From positions 1 to 40,354 of the forward strand of contig CAIMSU010000089.1 in assembly GCA_903844155.1 (NCBI GenBank): 40,354 nt of DNA. Direction: 5' to 3'. The DNA is from an uncultured Pseudomonadota bacterium (lineage in GTDB: Bacteria; Myxococcota_A; UBA796; SXON01). Made by a program: the position numbers and the translations under genes. Under the pieces are notes generated by a model that saw only the letters and a list, made by a program, of their open reading frames with translations, made no database searches and was not told the origin of the DNA. This document shows, in pieces, positions 1 through 6,614 of the stretch (position 1 is the first letter of the stretch; the number at the start of each line of letters is the position of its first letter).

Positions 1-38
1 CCCGGCAAGGGCCGAAGTCGACGGAGCCCGCCCACGGA

Positions 39-101
39 GGTCGGCCGCAAAGGCCGACCGTGAGTGGGGCGCCGGGCAGGCGCTCCCCTCAGAAAAGACG
101 G
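39..101. other. Adjacent strong hairpins of unknown nature in the first 191 bases
   Basis: An 8-bp perfect stem, GGTCGGCC (39-46) with GGCCGACC (52-59), closes a 5-nt GCAAA loop. A second, imperfect stem-loop follows at about 61-101, where TGAG plus a GC-rich arm faces GGCGCTCCCCTCA. I see no coding frame in bases 1-191. The structure could be the 3' part of an RNA gene that begins outside the window, a terminator for an upstream gene, or a leader of the phosphatase gene at 192. I could not match it to RNase P RNA, tmRNA, SRP RNA or a known riboswitch. Confidence 0.35.
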
Positions 102-191
102 TAAGGCTTCGATCTGAACGTGATCGGCCGAGGGTCGTCACACCCAGTTTCGTATTAGACTCCCCGCTCACCGAACAGGATCGCCCCTCCT

Positions 192-1766
192 ATGGCTAGC
201 GGCCTCCGCTCCCGTCCCCCGACCTTCTCCCCTGGAATGAACCTCTCCGACTATTACAAGGTCGAAGCGCTCATTCGTCTGGCCGAGGGGCGGATGTACT
301 ACGTCGTGAACGACAACCGGCCGGACCGCCGCACGCGGCGCTGCTGGGAGTGCGGGCATGAGGACAACCCGGCGGTGCAGCTCAATTGCAGCGAGTGCTC
401 TGCGTCGTTGGCCACGCGTCGGTTCCTGCTGTCCACGCGCTGGGATCGCGAGCGATTTGACGCCTACCTGAACTTTTTTCAGAAGCAGCTCCAGCACCCG
501 GCGCTCCTCTCGCCGTGCGACGTCTTTCCGTACCCGGAGGAGAACCCCTCGCTCATGTGTTCGGTGGTGCCCTTCGTGAACGAGGCGTTGATGCTCGATG
601 AAGCGGCGCCGTTGCCCATCGAGCGGGTGGTCGCGTTCGCGCAGCGCGCGGCGGGCACCATCGGTTTCCTGGCGTTCAACGGTGTCAAGCTCGGTTGGTT
701 GCATCGTTCCAACTTCGCGATCCGTCCGGGCGGCGAGTTCGTGATGTTCGACCCCGAGGTGGCCGCCGTCCAGCCCAATCCGCTGTCGGCCGAGGAGTAC
801 GCGCCGACGATGCGGGAGCTCGGCGAGATCCTTCGTCGGTACACCCCGCTTGAGGAGCGCGCCTGGCAGGCGCTGTTCCTCTCGATGGAAGGCGGCGAGT
901 TCGCCACCACGGCCGAGTTCGGGCAGGCGCTCCAGCAGGAAGCCCACCGCCACAAGCGCCAGCGCCTCACCCGGCATGCGGGAATGACGGACGTTGGGCT
1001 TCTACGCTCCTTGAACGAGGACAATTGGGGCTGGTCGCGGTTGACGGAGGGGGTCGAGATCTTCGTCGTGGCGGACGGGATGGGCGGGCATGACTCGGGT
1101 GAGGTCGCGTCGCAGATGGCGGTCGAGACCCTCGTGAGCGTCGCCAAGGATCGCGTGGACGTCACGCCGCGCCCGAGCGTATCGGTCATCGAGAACATCC
1201 TGGACGAGGCGTTCCAGGAGGCCAACAACACGATCAAGGCGAGCGCCGAGCTGCGCGGCAACGACATGGGGACCACGTTGGTCACGTGCATGGTCGTCGA
1301 CGATCAGATCGCCCTCTGCGCGAATGTCGGCGATTCCCGCGGCTATCTGGTCCGGAACGGGACGCTCCACCAAATCACGCGCGACCACTCGCTCGTCGCC
1401 CGCATGGTCGAGCAGAACCGCATCACCGCGGAGGAAGCGCGCAACCACCCGCACTCCAACATCCTGCTGCGCACCGTCGGGACCGAGCGCAACGTGGACA
1501 TCGACATCTTCCAGGTCGAGCTGGAGGAGGGCGACCGCATCGTGCTCTGCTCGGACGGCCTGTGGGGCGAGGTCGATGATGCGGAGATCGAGCAGATCTG
1601 CACGTCGTCGGACGACAATCGCGCCATCAGCCGGCAGTTGGTCCGTGCCGCGCACATGGGCGGCGGCAAGGACAACATCACCGTGCTGGTCATCAACGTG
1701 CCGGGAGTGGGGGTTGCCACGGCCGCGCCGGAGCGGACGATCGAGAGCGTGACGCGGTCAGGCTGA
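192..1766 (+). CDS. Pseudokinase-zinc ribbon-PP2C family Ser/Thr phosphatase
   Basis: This is a cytoplasmic protein phosphatase of the PP2C (PPM) family, which removes phosphate from Ser/Thr using two metal ions. The C-terminal PP2C domain spans about residues 262-508. It carries the metal-binding DGMGG motif at D295, then GTTLV, NVGDSRGY, a CSDGLWGEV motif and GGKDNITVL near the end. The N-terminal 230 residues look like a degenerate protein kinase: LHRSN (H171-R172-S173) sits where HRD belongs, and FDPE (D187-P188-E189) where DFG belongs. A zinc ribbon (C51, C54, C66, C69) is inserted early in that domain. There is no signal peptide or membrane helix. ATG 192 is used; ATG 237 (M16) is an alternative. 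It probably opposes Ser/Thr kinases such as the three in this window, but no pairing is shown. The stop lies 4 bp from the convergent hutI stop. Confidence 0.92.
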   Translation: MASGLRSRPPTFSPGMNLSDYYKVEALIRLAEGRMYYVVNDNRPDRRTRRCWECGHEDNPAVQLNCSECSASLATRRFLLSTRWDRERFDAYLNFFQKQLQHPALLSPCDVFPYPEENPSLMCSVVPFVNEALMLDEAAPLPIERVVAFAQRAAGTIGFLAFNGVKLGWLHRSNFAIRPGGEFVMFDPEVAAVQPNPLSAEEYAPTMRELGEILRRYTPLEERAWQALFLSMEGGEFATTAEFGQALQQEAHRHKRQRLTRHAGMTDVGLLRSLNEDNWGWSRLTEGVEIFVVADGMGGHDSGEVASQMAVETLVSVAKDRVDVTPRPSVSVIENILDEAFQEANNTIKASAELRGNDMGTTLVTCMVVDDQIALCANVGDSRGYLVRNGTLHQITRDHSLVARMVEQNRITAEEARNHPHSNILLRTVGTERNVDIDIFQVELEEGDRIVLCSDGLWGEVDDAEIEQICTSSDDNRAISRQLVRAAHMGGGKDNITVLVINVPGVGVATAAPERTIESVTRSG

Positions 1767-1770
1767 AAGC

Positions 1771-3021
1771 CTAGATCACGCGCACGCCGCCCTTCCAGAC
1801 CTGCTCTGCCGGTCGCCCGCCAAGATACTGAAGCAGCACCTCCACGTTCGGCGGTTCCCCGGGCGGTGGGAAAAAGAGCGCAATGTCCGCGGCAGATCCC
1901 GGTCCGAGCCAGCCGAGGTCGCGGCGTCCGAGCGCGAGTGCGGCGTTGCGGGTGATGCCCGTGAGCGCCTCCTCGGCGGTCAACCCCATCGTCAGGCACG
2001 CGAGCGTGGCGGCGGTCCACAGGTTGGTGACGGGCGAGGAACCTGGGTTGAAGTCGGTGGCGACGGCCATCGGAACGCCGGCGGTGCGGAGCGCGGCGAC
2101 AGGCGGGGGCGTGTCGCGCAGGTAGAGCATCGCGCCGGGAAGCAGGACGGCGACGGTGCCCGCGGCGGCCATCGCGGCGATCCCGTTTGCGTCGATGCGC
2201 TCGAGATGATCGGCGGACAACGCACCATGTCGTGCGGCGAGGGCAGCGGCACCGGTGTGTGCGACCTGCTCCGCGTGGACGTGGATGTCGAGGCCGAGCG
2301 CCTTCGCGCGGGTGAGGATGGCGTCGGTCTCGGCGAGACTGAACGCGCCGGTGTCGCAGTAGACGTCGACGGCGGTGACGAGCGGCGCGAGGGACGGCAG
2401 GTTCACGGTGAGCAATTCCTGGAAGTACGCGGCGCGATCGGCGCCCTGGTCGCGCCCGCGCGGGAAAACGTGGGCAAGGAACGTCGTGAGCACCTCCACC
2501 GGCCCGGCGCTCGCGCGTGCGGCCTCCAACATCCGGCGTTCGGTCTTGAGATCCAGGCCGTAGCCGCTCTTGATCTCCACCGTCGTCACGCCGCGTGCGA
2601 GCATGTCGTCCAGCCGCGCGGTCGTCAGCACGGTCAGCTCGTCCACCGTCGCCATGCGTGTGGCGTGCACGGTGGTGTGAATACCGCCTCCAACCTCCAG
2701 AATTGACGTGTATGTGTCTGTTGCCCCCGTCAGGCTCACGCGCCGCACAAAATCGCCGACGCGCGTGCCCGCGAACGTGGTGTGCGTGTGGCAATCGACC
2801 AGTCCGGGCATGGCGATGAGCCCGTCCGCCTCGACCGTCTCGACAGCGTCATCGCCCCCATCTGTGTCGTCGTCGGCGCCGATCTCCACGATCCGGCTGC
2901 CCTGGAGCAACAACGAGACGTCGTGGTGGACGCGCCGGCCGTCCCAGAGGCGCGCGATCCCGCGGATCCGGGTCAACGGGAGGGCTTCCCGGTCCCGGGC
3001 GCGGCGCTTAGGGTTGGACAC
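1771..3021 (-). CDS. hutI: Imidazolonepropionase
   Basis: The enzyme hydrolyses 4-imidazolone-5-propanoate to N-formimino-L-glutamate, the third step of histidine degradation. It is an amidohydrolase of 416 residues, the usual length. Family marks are DCHTHTTFAGTR (metal ligands H78 and H80), EIKSGYGLD, the VDVYCDTGAF segment, HVHAEQ, SADHLE and ATDFNPGS, which holds the metal-binding Asp. The start is GTG at 3021, giving MSNPKRR; only 11 bp separate it from the divergent selenoprotein ATG. No other hut gene (hutH, hutU, hutG) is in the window, so the rest of the pathway must lie elsewhere. Family assignment is very secure. Confidence 0.96.
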   Translation of the reverse strand: MSNPKRRARDREALPLTRIRGIARLWDGRRVHHDVSLLLQGSRIVEIGADDDTDGGDDAVETVEADGLIAMPGLVDCHTHTTFAGTRVGDFVRRVSLTGATDTYTSILEVGGGIHTTVHATRMATVDELTVLTTARLDDMLARGVTTVEIKSGYGLDLKTERRMLEAARASAGPVEVLTTFLAHVFPRGRDQGADRAAYFQELLTVNLPSLAPLVTAVDVYCDTGAFSLAETDAILTRAKALGLDIHVHAEQVAHTGAAALAARHGALSADHLERIDANGIAAMAAAGTVAVLLPGAMLYLRDTPPPVAALRTAGVPMAVATDFNPGSSPVTNLWTAATLACLTMGLTAEEALTGITRNAALALGRRDLGWLGPGSAADIALFFPPPGEPPNVEVLLQYLGGRPAEQVWKGGVRVI

Positions 3022-3032
3022 GAGGTGTGCTC

Positions 3033-3317
3033 ATGCCCACGAACCTATCCACCACTTCTCTCCCCGACGCCCCCGGCCGCGCCGTCTCGATCACCTACTG
3101 CACGAGCTGAGGCTACCTCCCGCGCGCCACCCGGGTGGTGGACGTGCTGCGGGAGGAGGTCGGAGTGGCTGCGACGCTGATCAAGGGACAAGGCGGTATT
3201 TTCGAAGTGCGGGTCGGCGACCGTGTCGTCGCGAAGAAGACCTTCGACGGCTTTCCGAGCGAGGATGAGATCGTCCTCGCGGTGGCTTCCTCGCTCGGCC
3301 CCCGGGCTGACGGTTAG
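3033..3317 (+). CDS. SelW/Rdx-family selenoprotein with an in-frame UGA (Sec) codon
   Basis: A small thioredoxin-fold redox protein of the Rdx (SelT/SelW/SelH) family, 94 residues. Reading from ATG 3033 through TGA 3108-3110 gives ITYCTSUGYLPRATRVVDVL, which is the family's CxxU redox motif (C23, U26) followed by the expected helix. The frame then stays open to TAG at 3315-3317, with a family-like strand and turn (GIFEVRVGDRVV, then FDGFPSEDEIV). A GAGG Shine-Dalgarno (3022-3025) lies 7 nt before ATG 3033. A hairpin just after the TGA fits a bacterial SECIS element. A caller that stops at TGA reports only a truncated 60-residue ORF from ATG 3135, which lacks the active site. The alternative, a nonsense mutation, is unlikely because TGA falls exactly at the Sec position. 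The substrate is unknown, and selA/selB/selC are not in the window. Confidence 0.88.
3113..3159 (+). promoter_or_regulatory. Candidate bacterial SECIS element (Sec insertion hairpin)
   Basis: The hairpin starts 5 nt after the in-frame TGA. The outer stem is CCTCCCGC (3116-3123) with GCGGGAGG (3149-3156), 8 bp and perfect. An upper stem CCAC (3127-3130) with GTGG (3138-3141) leaves a 7-nt apical loop, CCGGGTG, containing GGT, about 20 nt after the TGA. That distance and an exposed G/GU loop fit the known bacterial SECIS pattern bound by SelB. The pairing is seen directly; the function is inference. Confidence 0.7.
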
Positions 3318-3326
3318 TCCCGCTCG

Positions 3327-3692
3327 ATGGCCTGGACGCTCACGGTCGACACGTCCTGGCCGCCTCCGGACGCGGTGACGCGCCTGGCGCTGGACGTGGA
3401 CCCGCGCCGCCGCACGCTGCACCTCGGCCCGCAGGTCGTCGGCACGGGCTGCCTGGAGATCCAATCCGGGGCGATCGCCCGCAGCTTCTACGCCTGCGCG
3501 GAAGAGGATCTCGCCGCCGCTTCGGAGTGGCTCGCCGGCGATGAGGCCGGTGCGCTCCTGGACGCGATCGAAGCCGGGTTTCGCTGCGACCTGCTGTGGT
3601 CGGGCGACCCCGTGGTCACCTGGAGCGATTCGGCGTGGGAGGCAGGGGCCGCGCTGGTCGCAGGTGTGGGCGCGCGGATCGGCCCCGACTGA
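3327..3692 (+). CDS. Hypothetical protein downstream of the selenoprotein
   Basis: A 121-residue soluble protein with no signal peptide or membrane helix and no family I recognise. It starts 9 bp after the selenoprotein stop, so the two are probably co-transcribed. The Shine-Dalgarno before ATG 3327 is weak. The protein has four widely spaced cysteines, several Trp residues and alternating hydrophobic stretches (RRRTLHLGPQVVG, then CDLLWSGDPVVTWSD), suggesting a small alpha/beta fold. The gene ends 15 bp from the convergent exported-protein gene. Codon use matches the neighbours. Confidence 0.7.
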   Translation: MAWTLTVDTSWPPPDAVTRLALDVDPRRRTLHLGPQVVGTGCLEIQSGAIARSFYACAEEDLAAASEWLAGDEAGALLDAIEAGFRCDLLWSGDPVVTWSDSAWEAGAALVAGVGARIGPD

Positions 3693-3707
3693 GCCGACGG
3701 ACGGGAC

Positions 3708-4241
3708 CTACGGCAAAAAGAACCGTCCACCGATGACAAAGTCAAAGCCGCCGCGCCACCGGTTCAGCTTCTCGCCGAGCCCCGGCGCGAGCCCGATGCT
3801 TGGGGCGGCTTCCAGGAAACCCTCGATCGGAACGGCGGTGTGGTAAAAACACATCCCGACTGGAACGCGCAGGGCGATGGCCGACGGCGCGTAGATGCTC
3901 GTCGAGACGCCGAGGCGCAGGCGTGGGCCAACGCCGACGTAGAACGGGAAGGAGAAGTCCTGGATGTCCGGCGCGTGCAGGGTCGTGAGCGTGTAGAGAA
4001 CGTCCGCGCCCGCAGCCATGGTGCCGGAGGTGAAGTCCCACCCGAACTGCCCCTGGCCCCAAACGCCCTCGAGGTGCGGCTTCCACGCCACCGAAAGCGC
4101 GATGGGCAGGCCGAGCATCGCGCCGATGCCGATGCCGTCCGGCGAACGGGCGAGGGTGTTGTGCTCGACCGGGCGGTCAGCGGCGGCGCCGGTGTTGCCC
4201 GCGCGGGCGGCCGGGAGGAGGAGGATGAGGGCGGTGAGCAC
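3708..4241 (-). CDS. Small exported, barrel-like hypothetical protein
   Basis: A 177-residue protein with a hydrophobic start (MLTALILLLPAARAG) that reads as a signal peptide, probably cleaved after ARA. The mature part has alternating beta-rich segments with Gly and aromatic residues (GIGAMLGLPIAL, FPFYVGVGPRLRLGV, FDFVIGGRFFLP) and ends in an aromatic/hydrophobic C-terminus, as in outer-membrane beta-barrels. The start is GTG 4241, 18 bp after the TPR gene stop, so it is likely the last gene of the 6505-to-3708 operon. No specific family is recognised. Confidence 0.75.
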   Translation of the reverse strand: MLTALILLLPAARAGNTGAAADRPVEHNTLARSPDGIGIGAMLGLPIALSVAWKPHLEGVWGQGQFGWDFTSGTMAAGADVLYTLTTLHAPDIQDFSFPFYVGVGPRLRLGVSTSIYAPSAIALRVPVGMCFYHTAVPIEGFLEAAPSIGLAPGLGEKLNRWRGGFDFVIGGRFFLP

Positions 4242-4259
4242 GATTCCAGATAACCTTGA

Positions 4260-4922
4260 TCAGGGACCGTTTTCGAACTGCTGGAGAACGTCGTCCCCCT
4301 GGTAGACCGTGATGAGGCGGTGCAGGATGGGCCCGAGCGTGGGGTCGCGGAAGGTTGCCAGCCACGAGGGGTCGGCCGCGAGGTCACGGAATGAAAATCC
4401 AGCTCGCAAGGCCGATGTGAGCTCCCGCTCAAAGGTGTCCGCCTCGTTCGCGCGCCGGGCGACGTCGGCGAGGCGAAAGTGGCCGGGCCAGCCATCCGGG
4501 GCGAGGCGGACGACGGTTTCGAACTCGCGCTTTGCGGCGTCGGCGTTGCCGCGGTTGAGCTCGATCTCGCCGCGGTCGTAGTGGGCCGCGACCATCGCGG
4601 GGTCTTCCGCGATCGCCCGGTCAAGGTTGGCGAGCGCGCTGGTCTCGTCGCCAGCGAGCCGCCACCCAAGCCCAAGTTCGTAGGCCAATTTTGCGTCGTC
4701 CACGGCGCGACCGGGGCCGCCGCCGAGTGTCCGTCGCCACCGATCCGCAAAGTCCTCCGCGGAGACCATGTTCGCGCGGGCACCGTCGGCCGAGTCGGCC
4801 GGGAGCTGGGCGCGGCGGGCGATCTCATCGGCGGCGGCCTGGGCTTGCTCGCTTCGGTAGTCGGGTGGCGGGATCTCGGCGCGGGCAACGGCAAGCCAGG
4901 AGAGCAGGAAGCACCCGGTCAT
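4260..4922 (-). CDS. Exported TPR protein
   Basis: A 220-residue protein with an N-terminal hydrophobic segment (MTGCFLLSWLAVARAE), so probably secreted to the periplasm. Residues about 75-160 form tetratricopeptide-like helical pairs (AYELGLGWRLAGDETSALA, then AHYDRGEIELNRGNADAAKR, then GHFRLADVARRANEADTF), a protein-binding scaffold. ATG 4922 overlaps the TGA of the preceding cytochrome gene as ATGA, which indicates translational coupling. The open frame continues upstream for more than 1 kb, but that part is a shadow of the cytochrome gene. It probably supports the UshA-like cytochrome, but no function is visible. Confidence 0.82.
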   Translation of the reverse strand: MTGCFLLSWLAVARAEIPPPDYRSEQAQAAADEIARRAQLPADSADGARANMVSAEDFADRWRRTLGGGPGRAVDDAKLAYELGLGWRLAGDETSALANLDRAIAEDPAMVAAHYDRGEIELNRGNADAAKREFETVVRLAPDGWPGHFRLADVARRANEADTFERELTSALRAGFSFRDLAADPSWLATFRDPTLGPILHRLITVYQGDDVLQQFENGP

Positions 4923-6505
4923 TGCTTGCCGCTCGGCGGCGTGACCACATGCACGCCCTGACCCGCCATCTGGTTCACGCAGGACACCCGGCGGTGGTAG
5001 GTTGCGTAGTCGAATTGCGGGGAATTTGCGGGGTCGTGGCAGGTGAGGCACGTCGCTTCGGTCACTGGCTGGCCTTTCTGGTTGTGCGGGTCCGCGATGT
5101 GCGCGGACATCGGGCCGTGGCAGTCCTCGCACTGCACCGCCTTCCAGGTTTGCATGTTCACGTCGTCCGTCGAGGCGTTTCCGCCGGGCTCGCCCCAGCC
5201 GGTGGAGTGGCAGGCAACGCATTCTGGGTTCTTGTTGCCGCCGCGGGGGATCAGCGCGAGCCAGGCCTTCGCGTGCGGCGTCTCTGCCCACGCCGCAAGG
5301 TAGTCGTCGTGGCAGCCGGTGCAGCCGCCAGCAGCGACGTACCGCAGCGGCGCGTTGACCTTGCTGCGCGCGTTCGCCGTGCCGACCAGGCTGTCGTCGA
5401 ACGCTTTCACGGCCTTGGCTGCCGCATCGTCGGGCGCCTCCAGGTCCGACCCGAGCGGGCGGTCGCGCACCAGCGCAAGGTTTCGGCCCGCGGCGTCCGG
5501 CGCCACGGCCGCCCACGCGTCCACCACCCGCTGTGCCTCCGCGGGCTTCGCGTTGCCTTCCTGGCGCGGCAGGCGCTCCATGGCCTCGTCCCAGGCCTCC
5601 CATTTGGCGCCCTCCGGGCCCGTCAAAAGCTCCGCCGGCCCCGGCGTCGTCCCGATGGCGAGGCGGACCACGCTGACAAAACGCCCCCGGTCCGGCGTCT
5701 CGATAACCGGCGCCCCGGACGTCACCCTGGGGGGATCGAGATCGCCGCCCCGCGTCGCCAGCACGAGCGCGAGCCCAGGGACGCCCTCGGCGATCCGGGT
5801 GTTTGTGGCCGTGTCGGCGTTGGAGAGGGCGACCCACGCGTCCGGGCTCGGCGAGACGGCGGCCATCGCCCGCTTCACGACGTCCACCACCCCAGCGTCC
5901 ACGGAGTGCCCCGGCATGGCGCCGCTCACGCCCACCACGCCGAGTCGCACGCCCCCGCGCTCGATCACGGTGGCGTGCGGGAGCTCGTCCACATTCGTCC
6001 CCACCGCGCGCTCCCACCCCTTTCCGTCTGCGGGGCGCAGGGCCAGATCCGTCGGCGAGGGGCACCAGACGTCCAGCCCGACCTCGACTCCGAGCGACAG
6101 CATCGTTTTTGCCCGCAGCTCCTGGTCGGCGACCTTCGCCCCTCGCGCGCCCTTCGTCAGCATGTCTCCGGCGTCCAGCACGATGACGGGGTCGCCCTCG
6201 GCGCGCAGCCGTTGGAGGTAGCGCTCCCGTCGCTCAAAGCCGCCGTAGGGGACTGTCGGGCAGCCGCACACGTCCAACTCCCCGCGTACTTCGCCGGTCC
6301 AGGCGATGGTGACGCGCTTTTCGGGCACGACCGGGCCTGGAGGGACGAGCTCCCCGTTCGGGCGCCGGGGCGCCAGCGTCGGGAGGGTGTTGGAGGACTG
6401 AGGGCTGGCCTGGCCGCTGCACCCCGCGCCGAAAGCCGCGGCAAGCAGCCACACGGCGGGCGTCGGCAGGCAGCGGATCGAGGCGAGTGCGCGCACCTCG
6501 TGCAT
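4919..6505 (-). CDS. UshA-like / tetraheme cytochrome c lipoprotein
   Basis: A 528-residue exported lipoprotein: the signal peptide ends in a lipobox with C29 (FGAGCSG). Residues about 63-360 resemble the UshA/5'-nucleotidase metallophosphoesterase fold, but with a CGC motif at C80-G-C82 followed by GGFERR. The C-terminal part has four CxxCH heme-binding motifs at about residues 395, 429, 459 and 486, as in the cytochrome c-554 fold. The whole matches the group I know as UshA-like (seleno)proteins, in which Sec can occupy the Cys motif; here the motif is Cys only. A redox role in the periplasm is likely, and the substrate is unknown. ATG 6505 starts the operon with the TPR and barrel-like genes. 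The opposite gene starts 109 bp away. Confidence 0.85.
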   Translation of the reverse strand: MHEVRALASIRCLPTPAVWLLAAAFGAGCSGQASPQSSNTLPTLAPRRPNGELVPPGPVVPEKRVTIAWTGEVRGELDVCGCPTVPYGGFERRERYLQRLRAEGDPVIVLDAGDMLTKGARGAKVADQELRAKTMLSLGVEVGLDVWCPSPTDLALRPADGKGWERAVGTNVDELPHATVIERGGVRLGVVGVSGAMPGHSVDAGVVDVVKRAMAAVSPSPDAWVALSNADTATNTRIAEGVPGLALVLATRGGDLDPPRVTSGAPVIETPDRGRFVSVVRLAIGTTPGPAELLTGPEGAKWEAWDEAMERLPRQEGNAKPAEAQRVVDAWAAVAPDAAGRNLALVRDRPLGSDLEAPDDAAAKAVKAFDDSLVGTANARSKVNAPLRYVAAGGCTGCHDDYLAAWAETPHAKAWLALIPRGGNKNPECVACHSTGWGEPGGNASTDDVNMQTWKAVQCEDCHGPMSAHIADPHNQKGQPVTEATCLTCHDPANSPQFDYATYHRRVSCVNQMAGQGVHVVTPPSGKQ

Positions 6506-6614
6506 GTATCCCTGTCACGTTCCCGTGAATCCGGCGGATGGTCCCGGCGCCGGACTTGGAGGAATCGGGACTCCGGGGCACACTGGCGCGGTTCGCCATC
6601 CGAACGGAGCTTCG

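Noticed and set aside
100-165. A TPP riboswitch-like stretch (GATCTGAACGTGATCGG)
   Set aside because: It resembles only the TGAACCTGATC box. The CTGAGA box and the second part of the THI element are missing, and the next gene is a phosphatase.
3135-3317. A 60-residue protein starting at ATG 3135
   Set aside because: It lacks the redox motif. The in-frame sequence before it continues the Rdx family through the TGA, so 3033 is the proper start.
3033-3317. A pseudogene with a nonsense mutation
   Set aside because: The stop is TGA at exactly the Sec position of CxxU, followed by a SECIS-like hairpin, and the rest is intact.
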